Assembly (NCBI GenBank): GCA_012798275.1
Contig: JAAZNO010000452.1
Coordinates: forward strand, 1-6,502
Length of the DNA: 6,502 nt
Source of the DNA: Chloroflexota bacterium
Lineage (GTDB): Bacteria; Chloroflexota; Anaerolineae; B4-G1; SLSP01
Direction: 5' to 3'
Of this stretch, positions 1-6,122 are shown piece by piece. The first letter of the stretch is position 1. The number at the start of each line of letters is the position of its first letter. The position numbers were made by a program, and so were the translations under genes. The notes under the pieces were generated by a model. It was not told where the DNA came from and did not search any database. It saw nothing but the letters and a program-made list of their open reading frames with translations.

Positions 1-46
1 GAGGGAAATGGCCCGGAATTTTCATCTTGGGGTTAGAATTTGAGCC

Positions 47-75
47 TTGTGTAAGTTTTGACCCTGTGCTACAAT
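47..75 (+). promoter_or_regulatory. Predicted sigma70-type promoter of the LCP gene
   Basis: A TACAAT -10 box lies at 70-75, preceded by the TG of an extended -10 (TGCTACAAT). A weak -35 box TTGTGT lies at 47-52 with a 17-bp spacer. Transcription would start near 82, leaving a leader of about 70 nt before the ATG at 153. The TTGACC at 57-62 is too close to this -10 box to serve as its -35. The -10 context is identical to that of the lacI promoter in this window, which supports the call. This is a prediction from consensus only. Confidence 0.5.
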
Positions 76-152
76 GTTTGTCGGACAGGCGATGACGTTA
101 CCTGCCGGGCGTTGCGAATCCGTTGAGTCTCATTCATGGCAAGTGGACTGAC

Positions 153-1667
153 ATGACCCAATCACAATTCCGGACCCTGGCGTTGCTCCTCCTGGCCATG
201 CTCCTCATTGGCGTGGTCATGCTCTATCTCAGCATTTCCTGGTCGCGCGCGCGGCCTGACCTGGGGCCGACGCCGACGTCGGCCGTCGCGGTCGCGCTGG
301 CGGCGCCGGAGCCCACCGCGGTTCCGCCGACGCCGACTGTCGAGCGTCAGGAGCCGCCCACGTGGACCCCTACCGGCACGAGCACGCCCTGGCCTACGGT
401 CACGCCTTCGCCCACGCCGACGCCCTCCCCGACGCCCTCGCCTACCGCCACCCCCACGCGGGTCGTCAACCCCGGCCGTCCCACCCTGGCGCCGCTGGAT
501 GTGACGCCGACGCTGCACCCCTCGCACACCATCACCATCCCCACGCCGGTTCCTCTGTTGCCCATCCCGAAAGAGGCCCTCACGATCGTCCTCCTGGGCA
601 GCGATCAGCGCCCCGATTGGGACAACTGGCGCACCGACGCGATCCAGTATCTCGTCATCTACCCCGACGTGCCTTCCGTAGCGCTCCTTTCTATCCCGCG
701 AGACCTTTACATTTTCATCCCCGGCTTCTGGATGAGCCGCATCAACACCGCGGATATGACCGGCACGGTGAACAACTATCCCGGCGGCGGTTTTGGGCTG
801 CTCAATCAAGCGTTGCTCTACAACCTGGGGATCAGCGCGGACTATTACGTCAAAGTGGACATGGCGGGATTGAAGGGGCTGGTGGATGCGTTGGGCGGCA
901 TTGATATACCAGTCCATTGCCGGCTGGAGGATTACTGGCCCTATCCCAACGCGGCCGGGGAATATGACTGGTTGGTACTCGAACCAGGGATGCAGCACAT
1001 GGACGGTCCCCTCGCGTTGTGGTATGCGCGCACGCGCAAGACGACCAGCGTCTTCTCACGCGAGCAACGGCAGCAGCGGGTTCTGGAGGCGATGTGGCGG
1101 AAGGCCAGGCAGGCCAATCTGTTGGAAGCCGCGCCGGCGCTGGTGCAAGAGCTCAGCGGCCTGTACCAGACGGATTTGGGGATGGGAGATATTCTCGCGC
1201 TGGCGGTGACGGCGGCCCGGCTCAGCCCGGTGGACATCCGGACGTACAACATCGGGCGCGCGCAAGTGTTGCCCTACACTACCCCCGCAGGAGGGGCGGT
1301 CTATCTGCCGGTGTGGGAAGAGATCGAGCCAATCTTGCAGAACGTGCTGGCGAAACCCGCCAGCAGTCGGGCGCTTCAGGCGGCCATCCCCATCGAGGTG
1401 TGGAACGGCTCCGGGCATGAGGGGTGGGAGTATCTGGCGGGGGATTGGCTGATCCATGCGGGCTACGAGCCCAGCTACGCGCCGGCGGACGCGCTGTATC
1501 CTCAGACGCGCCTGCTGTTCTTCGGCGAGAGCACCAAGGGCAGCGGCCTGACCTGGGTGCAGAGCTTCTTCCGCGTGCGTCAGGAGAACGTCTTGCTGAC
1601 CCCTGATCCCGCCGCGCCGGTCAAATTGCGGCTCATTCTGGGGGAAGACTACAATTCCTGTCGGTGA
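153..1667 (+). CDS. LCP (LytR-CpsA-Psr) family glycopolymer transferase with C-terminal LytR_C domain
   Basis: LCP proteins are membrane-anchored enzymes that move glycopolymers from a polyprenyl lipid carrier onto the cell wall outside the membrane. The 504-residue product starts with one membrane helix (about 7-29). A low-complexity Pro/Thr/Ser linker follows (about 35-135). The LCP catalytic domain spans about 143-400. It shows the family motifs GSDQR (149-153), RTD (160-162), SIPRD (180-184), ARTRK (292-296) and RQQR (306-309). These supply the Arg and Asp residues that bind pyrophosphate and metal in the family. A LytR_C-type domain begins at about 412 (IPIEVWNGSG) and runs to the end. 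I chose the ATG at 153 because the membrane helix follows directly. An in-frame TTG at 123 would add ten residues. Neither start has a good ribosome-binding site. The gene stands alone, converging with the transporter operon. Older annotations call the family a transcriptional attenuator, which is misleading. The acceptor polymer is unknown. Confidence 0.9.
   Translation: MTQSQFRTLALLLLAMLLIGVVMLYLSISWSRARPDLGPTPTSAVAVALAAPEPTAVPPTPTVERQEPPTWTPTGTSTPWPTVTPSPTPTPSPTPSPTATPTRVVNPGRPTLAPLDVTPTLHPSHTITIPTPVPLLPIPKEALTIVLLGSDQRPDWDNWRTDAIQYLVIYPDVPSVALLSIPRDLYIFIPGFWMSRINTADMTGTVNNYPGGGFGLLNQALLYNLGISADYYVKVDMAGLKGLVDALGGIDIPVHCRLEDYWPYPNAAGEYDWLVLEPGMQHMDGPLALWYARTRKTTSVFSREQRQQRVLEAMWRKARQANLLEAAPALVQELSGLYQTDLGMGDILALAVTAARLSPVDIRTYNIGRAQVLPYTTPAGGAVYLPVWEEIEPILQNVLAKPASSRALQAAIPIEVWNGSGHEGWEYLAGDWLIHAGYEPSYAPADALYPQTRLLFFGESTKGSGLTWVQSFFRVRQENVLLTPDPAAPVKLRLILGEDYNSCR
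360..470 (+). repeat. Pro/Thr/Ser low-complexity coding repeat (LCP linker)
   Basis: This stretch encodes a run rich in alternating Pro, Thr and Ser (for example PTPTPSPTPSPTATPT), made of short degenerate repeats of CCGACGCC/CCTCGCC type. It is a flexible extracellular spacer between the membrane anchor and the catalytic domain. The skewed composition also creates long spurious reading frames on both strands here. Confidence 0.8.
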
Positions 1668-1680
1668 GCCGCCTTCCCCC
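1640..1680. terminator. Possible weak terminator hairpin between convergent genes
   Basis: GGGGGAAG at 1640-1647 is the exact reverse complement of CTTCCCCC at 1673-1680. A small CGG/CCG inner stem (1662-1664 with 1669-1671) sits in the 25-nt interval. On the + strand it is followed by TTTCGCCTTT, a poor U-tract. It covers the LCP stop codon and lies just beyond the end of the second permease gene, so it could serve either transcript. The long loop and weak T-run keep confidence low. Confidence 0.28.
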
Positions 1681-1694
1681 TTTCGCCTTTCCGC

Positions 1695-2534
1695 CTACTT
1701 TGTGGCCCCCAGCGTCAACCCCTCGATGAAATAACGTTGCAGGAAGATGAAGAGCAACACAGTGGGGACGGTAGCGATCAGGGCGCCGGCGACAATCACC
1801 GTCCAATCCGTCACGTATTGCCCTTGCAAGGTTGCCAGGCCGGCGGTCACGGGCTTGAGCGCATCCGTCCGTAACAGCACGATGGCCCACAGATAATCGT
1901 TGAAGATCCACGTGAACTCCAGCGTCGCCAGCGCCGCCAGCGCCGGCAGCGTGAGCGGCATCATAATCTGCGCCCAGATGCGGAATTCCCCACAGCCGTC
2001 AATGCGCGCCGCTTCCAAAATTTCCCCGGGCACGGTGCGCATGTAGTTGCGCAGCAGGAAGGTACAAAAGCCCAGCTGAAATGCCGTGTGGAAGAGAATA
2101 AGACCCAGGTGCGTGTCATACAGTCCCAGCGCGTCGGTCAGCCGGAACACGGGCAGGAGCAGCACCTGAAACGGCAGCATTGTCCCGCCGACGTAGAGGA
2201 AAAACAGCAGCCGGTTGCCGGGGAATTTGAAGCGCGCCAGGGCATAGGCGGAGAGCGAAGAGAGCAGCAGCGTCGCAAACAACGCGGGGATGGTGATGAT
2301 GAAGCTGTTGGGCAGGTACTTGTGCAGCCCGCCGCGATTCCAGGCGGTGACGAAATTTTGCAGGGTCCACTCTTTGGGGATGGCGATGAACCCCTGGGTC
2401 AGGATGTCGTCGTTGGTCCGCACCGAAGTGAGCAAGGCCGTAAGGAAGGGCAGCAACCAGATGAGGGTGATGAGGATCAGCAGAAAGAAGCCCAATGTCC
2501 GCCAGGGTGAACTGAAAAACTTCGCTGTTGACAT
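1695..2534 (-). CDS. Carbohydrate ABC transporter permease, MalG/UgpE type (CUT1 family)
   Basis: This is the second inner-membrane channel subunit of a sugar importer. It pairs with the permease encoded just upstream and receives substrate from the binding lipoprotein. The 279-residue length, the hydrophobic first helix and about six membrane spans are typical of MalG-type subunits. The cytoplasmic EAA loop is clear at about 171-195, with EAARIDGCGE from residue 174 and a conserved MMPLTLPA end. This loop docks the ATPase. The N-terminal periplasmic section (NDDILTQGF...WTLQNF) and the C-terminal YFIEGLTLGATK tail are also typical. The ATG at 2534 has a perfect AAGGAGG four bases upstream, overlapping the stop codon of the preceding permease, so translation is probably coupled. 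No ATPase gene follows; the next gene is convergent. Substrate cannot be told from the permease. Confidence 0.93.
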   Translation of the reverse strand: MSTAKFFSSPWRTLGFFLLILITLIWLLPFLTALLTSVRTNDDILTQGFIAIPKEWTLQNFVTAWNRGGLHKYLPNSFIITIPALFATLLLSSLSAYALARFKFPGNRLLFFLYVGGTMLPFQVLLLPVFRLTDALGLYDTHLGLILFHTAFQLGFCTFLLRNYMRTVPGEILEAARIDGCGEFRIWAQIMMPLTLPALAALATLEFTWIFNDYLWAIVLLRTDALKPVTAGLATLQGQYVTDWTVIVAGALIATVPTVLLFIFLQRYFIEGLTLGATK

Positions 2535-2538
2535 CGCG

Positions 2539-2545
2539 CCTCCTT
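2539..2545 (-). promoter_or_regulatory. Ribosome-binding site overlapping the upstream stop codon
   Basis: AAGGAGG on the - strand lies four bases before the ATG at 2534 and shares bases with the TAA stop (2546-2544) of the first permease. This fixes the start of the second permease and suggests translational coupling, which would keep the two channel subunits near 1:1. Confidence 0.85.
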
Positions 2546-3419
2546 AATATTCCAACTCGTCTTGCATGACGCGCCAGAGATAAATGAAGATGAACACGGC
2601 GCTGATAAAGAACAGGATGACCGAAATAGCTGCGGCATAGCCCATCTTGTAGTTATTGAAGGCCTCGATGTACATGAAATTGGCGAGCACGCTGGAGGAG
2701 TTGTAAGGGCCGCCGCGCGTCATGACGGAGACCAGATCGAAGGCCCGCAGCGAGTCAATGATGCTGATGACCACTACGATCGTCGTGACCGGCGTCAGGA
2801 GCGGCAGGATCACATGCCGGAAGGTATTCCAGGAATTGGCGCCATCCACTTTCGCGGCGTCAATCAATTGTGGATCCACGCCTTGCAACCCGGCGAGGTA
2901 GAGGACCATCACGTACCCCACCTGGCGCCATACTGCCACGGCGATGATGGCCCACATCACCGTCTTTTCATCGCTGAGCCAGCCGCGAGCAAGATTTTCC
3001 AGCCCGACAGCCCGCAAGACGGAATTGATCAGCCCTCCCGCCGGATGGTACATCCATGACCAGATCAGGCCGCAGACGACCAGGGAAAGCACCAGGGGAG
3101 AGTAGAAGCTGGCCTTGAAGAACTTGGCTCCGGGAATGGCCCGGTTCAACGCCAGCGCCAACCCCAGTCCCGCCACTACTGGAATAGTGATGAAGCTGAT
3201 GATCCAGCGCAGGTTGTTCTTGAGCGAGGTGAAAAAGATCGGATCGCGGAACAGCCGCTCATAGTTAGCAAGACCACGAAACACCGGCGCCGAGATACCG
3301 TCCCATTTGGTCAGGCTCAGGTAGAAAGTGTAGAGCATGGGACCGATGACCCAGCCCAGATACAAGAGCAGCGGCACGATCAGAAAATAATACGGGACGA
3401 GTTTCTTGGAACGTAGCAT
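2544..3419 (-). CDS. Carbohydrate ABC transporter permease, MalF/UgpA type (CUT1 family)
   Basis: This is the first channel subunit of the sugar importer. The 291-residue protein opens with a short basic N-terminus and a membrane helix (LVPYYFLIVPLLLYLGWVIGPML). It continues with the typical SLTKWDG stretch and about six membrane spans. The EAA loop appears at about 184-205 as LIDAAKVDGANSWNTFRHV with a following ILPLLTP; Asp187 replaces the usual Glu. I place the start at the ATG at 3419, directly after a purine-rich AAAGGGGAAGG. An in-frame GTG at 3455 would add 12 polar residues, but that codon lies inside a strong hairpin and has no ribosome-binding site, so it is less likely. The gene lies 87 bp after the binding-protein gene, and nine bases separate its stop codon from the second permease's start codon. 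Confidence 0.92.
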   Translation of the reverse strand: MLRSKKLVPYYFLIVPLLLYLGWVIGPMLYTFYLSLTKWDGISAPVFRGLANYERLFRDPIFFTSLKNNLRWIISFITIPVVAGLGLALALNRAIPGAKFFKASFYSPLVLSLVVCGLIWSWMYHPAGGLINSVLRAVGLENLARGWLSDEKTVMWAIIAVAVWRQVGYVMVLYLAGLQGVDPQLIDAAKVDGANSWNTFRHVILPLLTPVTTIVVVISIIDSLRAFDLVSVMTRGGPYNSSSVLANFMYIEAFNNYKMGYAAAISVILFFISAVFIFIYLWRVMQDELEY

Positions 3420-3442
3420 CCTTCCCCTTTGCTTGCTGCTGC

Positions 3443-3478
3443 GGGACTGGCCCACGGATGCATCCGCGGACCAGTCCC
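3443..3478 (-). promoter_or_regulatory. Strong intercistronic RNA hairpin between binding-protein and permease genes
   Basis: On the - strand the left arm GGGACTGGTCCGCGGATG is followed at once by CATCCGTGGGCCAGTCCC. All 18 positions can pair in the operon transcript, 16 as Watson-Crick pairs and two as G-U wobbles. The innermost few bases would form the loop. In the opposite transcript the two wobbles become A-C mismatches, so the structure favours the operon's RNA. No U-run follows, so it is not a standard terminator. The likely role is to block 3' exonucleases and protect the binding-protein message, or to thin transcription into the permeases, as known for intercistronic elements in other sugar-importer operons. 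Confidence 0.75.
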
Positions 3479-3506
3479 TGTGAATCGCCCCTTGGTGTAG
3501 CCGGGA

Positions 3507-4865
3507 TTACTCTTCGGCAAAGATCTCTTGCCGTTCGAGCTCCAGTTGCTCCAGGATGGCCTGGATCTTGGCAGGATTGGCCCAGAATTCGGAGAAGGCG
3601 CTCATGCCCCGCTCTGCCATTTCCGGGGTGGTGTCGCGATCGTAGAACTGAGCCACGTAATCCGCACCCTTGATGAGCTCCAGACCCTTCTGTTGGACGG
3701 GCGTGAACTTGGAGGTGTCTACCTTGAGGTTGGTGGGCAGCCGGCCGAGGACATCGGCGTTGTACTGCTGGGCCTCTACCGAACCCAGGAAGGCCAGGAA
3801 TGTCTTGGCGTCTTCAGGGTGTTGCGATTGCGCCGCAATGAAGAAGCCGTCGGTCGGTGCGTCCTCTCCAATGGGCATCGCGGGATCAATGACGGGGAAA
3901 CGGAAGAAATCAATCTTGCCTACCTGATCGGCGGGATAGCTGTCGCGGAGGAAATCCCCCATCAAGTACATGGCCGATGAGCCGTCTACCATGAACTGCA
4001 GCGCTTCGGACCAGGTGTAAGCCGCCGGATCGTCAATGAAATAGCCATTCTCAATCAGCGGTGCCCAGTAATCGGTGAAGACTTTGAGCACGCGCGGATC
4101 GTTATAGGCTTCCTTACCCAGCATCAGGTTGATGTGGAATTCCGGGCCGTTGACGCGCATGTTGAGATAGTCGAACCACGCGGCGGCCGTCCAGGGATAC
4201 TTGGTGCCGATGGTGAGGGGTGTAATCCCATTGGCCTTGAGGGTCTCGCAAACTTGCAGGAATTCTTCCCAGGTCTGCGGCTCTTGCAGATTGTACTGCT
4301 CGAAGATGTCCTTGCGATAGTAAACCGCCCACCAGTACCAGCTGGTCGGCAAGAAGTATTGCTTGTCGTTGACGGTGCTCAGAGCGCGGAATCCGGCGGG
4401 ATAATCCTCATTCCAGCCCTCTTGCTCCCACACATCGCTGATGTCCATGATCAGGCCCTTGTCAATGAAGAAGCGCGCGCGGTTGCCGGCAAACCAGGTC
4501 ATCACATCCGGCGGCGTGGAAGCAGTGAGGTAGGCGCGGATGGCCTGTTTGAAATCTTCATGGGCGACCGTGCTGTGCTGCACTTCAATGTCGGGATGGG
4601 CTTCTTCGAACATCTTCACTAACGCTTCATCCGCGGCGCGAGGGGCGGGGTCGCTGGCATAAGAGTTGTAGATGACCACACGCCGATCCACAGGTTTCTC
4701 AACTTCAACTTCCTTGGTCACGACGACCTCTTTGGTCACGACGACTTCTTTGGTGACCTCCACGGTCTTCTCGATGATCTGTGGGGTGGGAGTGGGGCCG
4801 CAGGCGGCAAGAGCCAGGCTCAATATCATGGCCATGGCTACTACGGCAAACAATGTCTTCTTCAT
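3507..4865 (-). CDS. Sugar ABC transporter substrate-binding lipoprotein (family 1 extracellular solute-binding protein)
   Basis: This protein captures the carbohydrate outside the membrane and hands it to the permeases encoded downstream. The 452-residue precursor has a lipoprotein signal peptide: MKK, a hydrophobic stretch, then the lipobox LAAC with Cys22 as the lipid-anchored residue. A short GPTPTP segment leads into a hexapeptide repeat (about 33-59) with units TKEVVV, TKEVVV and TKEVEV at 38-55. The binding domain covers about 60-452 and has family 1 features: a first strand VVIYNSYAS, VKMFEEAHPDIEV, PPDVMTWFAGN, a YRKDIFEQYNL segment, and DGFFIAAQSQHPEDAKTFLAFLGS near the C-terminal lobe. 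Aromatics in PTSWYWWAVYY could stack on sugar rings. The ATG at 4865 is chosen over the in-frame ATG at 4895 because AAGGAGG sits five bases before it and the signal peptide starts there. It heads the importer genes, downstream of a LacI-type regulator. The substrate is not identifiable. Confidence 0.93.
   Translation of the reverse strand: MKKTLFAVVAMAMILSLALAACGPTPTPQIIEKTVEVTKEVVVTKEVVVTKEVEVEKPVDRRVVIYNSYASDPAPRAADEALVKMFEEAHPDIEVQHSTVAHEDFKQAIRAYLTASTPPDVMTWFAGNRARFFIDKGLIMDISDVWEQEGWNEDYPAGFRALSTVNDKQYFLPTSWYWWAVYYRKDIFEQYNLQEPQTWEEFLQVCETLKANGITPLTIGTKYPWTAAAWFDYLNMRVNGPEFHINLMLGKEAYNDPRVLKVFTDYWAPLIENGYFIDDPAAYTWSEALQFMVDGSSAMYLMGDFLRDSYPADQVGKIDFFRFPVIDPAMPIGEDAPTDGFFIAAQSQHPEDAKTFLAFLGSVEAQQYNADVLGRLPTNLKVDTSKFTPVQQKGLELIKGADYVAQFYDRDTTPEMAERGMSAFSEFWANPAKIQAILEQLELERQEIFAEE
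4701..4754 (-). repeat. 18-bp tandem repeat encoding TKEVVV units
   Basis: Three consecutive 18-bp units encode TKEVVV, TKEVVV and TKEVEV (residues 38-55 of the binding lipoprotein). The first two units are nearly identical in DNA (they share GGTCACGACGAC spaced 18 bp apart) and the third has diverged. The repeat lies between the lipid anchor and the binding domain, so it is probably an extended or beta-like spacer. Alternating Val with Lys/Glu pairs could also favour strand pairing. Confidence 0.88.
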
Positions 4866-4870
4866 GTGCT

Positions 4871-4877
4871 CCTCCTT
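4871..4877 (-). promoter_or_regulatory. Ribosome-binding site deciding the lipoprotein start
   Basis: AAGGAGG on the - strand lies five bases before the ATG at 4865. It would be inside the coding region if the upstream ATG at 4895 were used, and that ATG has no comparable site. The start with MKK and a clean signal peptide is therefore preferred. Confidence 0.85.
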
Positions 4878-4942
4878 GGTATGTGTGTGAAACATAAATT
4901 ACGGCAAGTTTAAATAATATTCACGAGTATTTTAATCGTTGA

Positions 4943-4951
4943 CACCTCCTT
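4943..4951 (-). promoter_or_regulatory. Orphan full-length Shine-Dalgarno sequence in the importer leader
   Basis: AAGGAGGTG on the - strand matches nine bases complementary to the usual 16S rRNA 3' end. It lies about 80 bases before the lipoprotein ATG. No ATG, GTG or TTG follows at a suitable distance. The only codon at good spacing is ATT (4936-4934), opening an eight-codon frame that ends at TAA (4912-4910). It could be a ribosome-binding mRNA stabiliser, a relic of a lost start, or chance. Confidence 0.35.
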
Positions 4952-4995
4952 AAACTCAACAGGCAATGGCCAGGTGATGGTGAAGTCGGTTGGCC

Positions 4996-6054
4996 TCAGC
5001 TCCGTGAAACCGGAGCCGTGGAACCTCTGACGATCAGCTCGGTAGGCAAGACAATGGGTTGCTGTAACGCAGCGTCATTTTCGATCAGCTCCAGGAGCAA
5101 TCGGCCAGCCTGGCGTCCCATTTCCAGGGCGGGCTGACGGACGGTGGTGAGATCGGGCGTGCAGATGCTGGCCTGGGGAATGTCGTCGAAACCGATGATG
5201 GACACTTGCTGGGGGACGTTGATGCCCTGTTGGTGGAGGTATTGGATGGCGCCGATGGCCATGCGATCGTTGAGGGCGAAGATCGCCGTGGGTGGGGTGG
5301 CGCAGCCCAGAAGGCGGCTCGTGGCCGCCATGCCGCTCTCGGGCGTCAGATCGCCATAGGCCACCCGCGCGGGATCGAGCGTCAACCCGTGCTCTGCCAG
5401 CGCTTGACGGCAGCCTGCCAGGCGCTCTTCCATGGCGGTGAGGGTGCGCTCGCCTCCACTGATGATGCCGAGGCGTTGATGCCCCAAGCTGAGCAAGTGC
5501 ATGATTGCCAGGCGGGCGCCGCCGCGATCATCAGAGTGCACTGTGTAGGGCTGTTCAATGTCGGTGCCGTAACCCAGGATGACGACGGGATACCCATGCT
5601 GGCGCAAGGTGCTGATTCCCTGCCGGCTGTTGAGGGTTTCGACCACTACCGCACCATCAATGTGCCGGGTATTGATCAGCCGTTCAAAGGCCGACAGCCC
5701 GTAAACATCCGAAAGTGCGCCTGTACCATCGTCGCGCGCCGTGGAGAGCAGCAGATTATAACCGCGTTGATTGGCAATTTGATCCACGCCGCAGATGAAT
5801 CCCAGCAGATGCGGATCGGAGAAGAGATAGGTTGGGCCGTAGGGAATGACCAGCCCGATGATGTGGGTCCGTTGTTGCGGCAGGCTGCGTGCAGCGAGGC
5901 TGGGGCTGTATCCCAGCGTCTGAATGGCCGACTGAATCCGCGCGCGTGTTTCTTCCGCGACGTCGGCGCGGTCGTTGAGCACCCGGGACACGGTTTGGCG
6001 GGAAACACCGGCGAGCTCAGCCACGTCTTCAATGGTCACTCGTTTATGCTTCAC
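4996..6054 (-). CDS. LacI-family transcriptional regulator
   Basis: This is a sugar-responsive DNA-binding repressor of 352 residues, the normal family length. The N-terminal helix-turn-helix is textbook: TIEDVAELAGVSRQTVSRVLN at 7-27, with the recognition helix starting at Ser18 (Arg19 and Gln20 at the usual base-reading positions). The hinge helix LAARSL (53-58) ends in the Leu that typically wedges into the central CG step of the operator. The effector domain is periplasmic-binding-protein-like (about 63-345), with IIGLVIP, HIDGAVVVE, HLLSLGHQRLGIISG, AIFALNDRMAIGAI and VSIIGFDDIP. The start is a GTG at 6054 with AGGTG a few bases upstream. It has a strong promoter with a palindromic operator at the start site, implying autorepression. 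It precedes the sugar importer in the same direction and most likely controls it. The effector is unknown. Confidence 0.94.
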   Translation of the reverse strand: MKHKRVTIEDVAELAGVSRQTVSRVLNDRADVAEETRARIQSAIQTLGYSPSLAARSLPQQRTHIIGLVIPYGPTYLFSDPHLLGFICGVDQIANQRGYNLLLSTARDDGTGALSDVYGLSAFERLINTRHIDGAVVVETLNSRQGISTLRQHGYPVVILGYGTDIEQPYTVHSDDRGGARLAIMHLLSLGHQRLGIISGGERTLTAMEERLAGCRQALAEHGLTLDPARVAYGDLTPESGMAATSRLLGCATPPTAIFALNDRMAIGAIQYLHQQGINVPQQVSIIGFDDIPQASICTPDLTTVRQPALEMGRQAGRLLLELIENDAALQQPIVLPTELIVRGSTAPVSRS

Positions 6055-6104
6055 GGCACACCTGCAGCTAAAAGGGGGGATTGTGAATCATTGCGGTCTT
6101 TCCC

Positions 6105-6116
6105 GTGAACGTTCAC
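6105..6116. promoter_or_regulatory. Probable LacI-family operator (perfect palindrome GTGAACGTTCAC)
   Basis: GTGAACGTTCAC is a perfect 12-bp palindrome with a central CG, the classic form of LacI-family operators. It starts seven bases after the -10 box, so it covers roughly +1 to +12 of the lacI transcript, where a bound repressor would block RNA polymerase. It lies 51 bp upstream of the lacI GTG. The hinge-helix Leu of the encoded regulator fits the central CG. Confidence 0.8.
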
Positions 6117-6122
6117 ATTACA

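Larger units (their letters stand above)
4866..4995 (-). promoter_or_regulatory. AT-rich gap between lacI and the importer genes, promoter uncertain
   Basis: This 130-bp gap is much more AT-rich than its surroundings. On the - strand the best promoter-like pair is TTGAGT (4959-4954), then 17 bp, then ATTAAA (4936-4931), which is weak. TATTAT nearby lacks a good -35. No full copy of the lacI operator palindrome is present, only isolated halves: TTCAC at 4920-4924 and GTGAA at 4887-4891 on the + strand. The importer may therefore use a weak internal promoter, read-through from lacI, or both. An orphan AAGGAGGTG lies at 4951-4943. Confidence 0.4.

Noticed and set aside
2..25. A possible divergent gene start on the - strand at the left edge (MKIPGHFP)
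   Set aside because: Only eight codons are visible, and no ribosome-binding site or promoter precedes the ATG.
136..156. A six-codon frame (MASGLT) whose TGA overlaps the LCP ATG as ATGA
   Set aside because: The geometry would suit translational coupling, but there is no ribosome-binding site before it and such short frames are common by chance.
162..998. A 278-codon open frame on the - strand antisense to the LCP gene
   Set aside because: Its product is dominated by Arg/Gly runs produced by the complementary strand of the Pro/Thr-rich linker. No domain is recognisable, and the + strand frame has clear LCP motifs.
2562..3059. A 165-codon + strand frame antisense to the first permease
   Set aside because: Polar His/Asp/Glu/Arg-rich composition is the typical shadow of a membrane-protein gene. 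The - strand frame has a clear EAA loop and membrane helices.
4939..4967. A + strand TTGACA at 4939-4944 as a promoter running into the lacI 3' end
   Set aside because: The sequence 17 bp downstream (GGCAAT) is a poor -10, and the TTGACA is produced in part by the complement of the orphan Shine-Dalgarno element. No gene follows on that strand.
4999..5016. A six-pair hairpin GCTCCG/CGGAGC just inside the lacI 3' end as a terminator
   Set aside because: The stem is short, overlaps the last codons and is not followed by a T-run, so it does not support termination between lacI and the importer.
5206..6108. A 300-codon + strand frame antisense to lacI
   Set aside because: It lies opposite an unmistakable LacI-family gene, has no recognisable domain and runs through the lacI leader to the operator palindrome. 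It is a GC-driven shadow.
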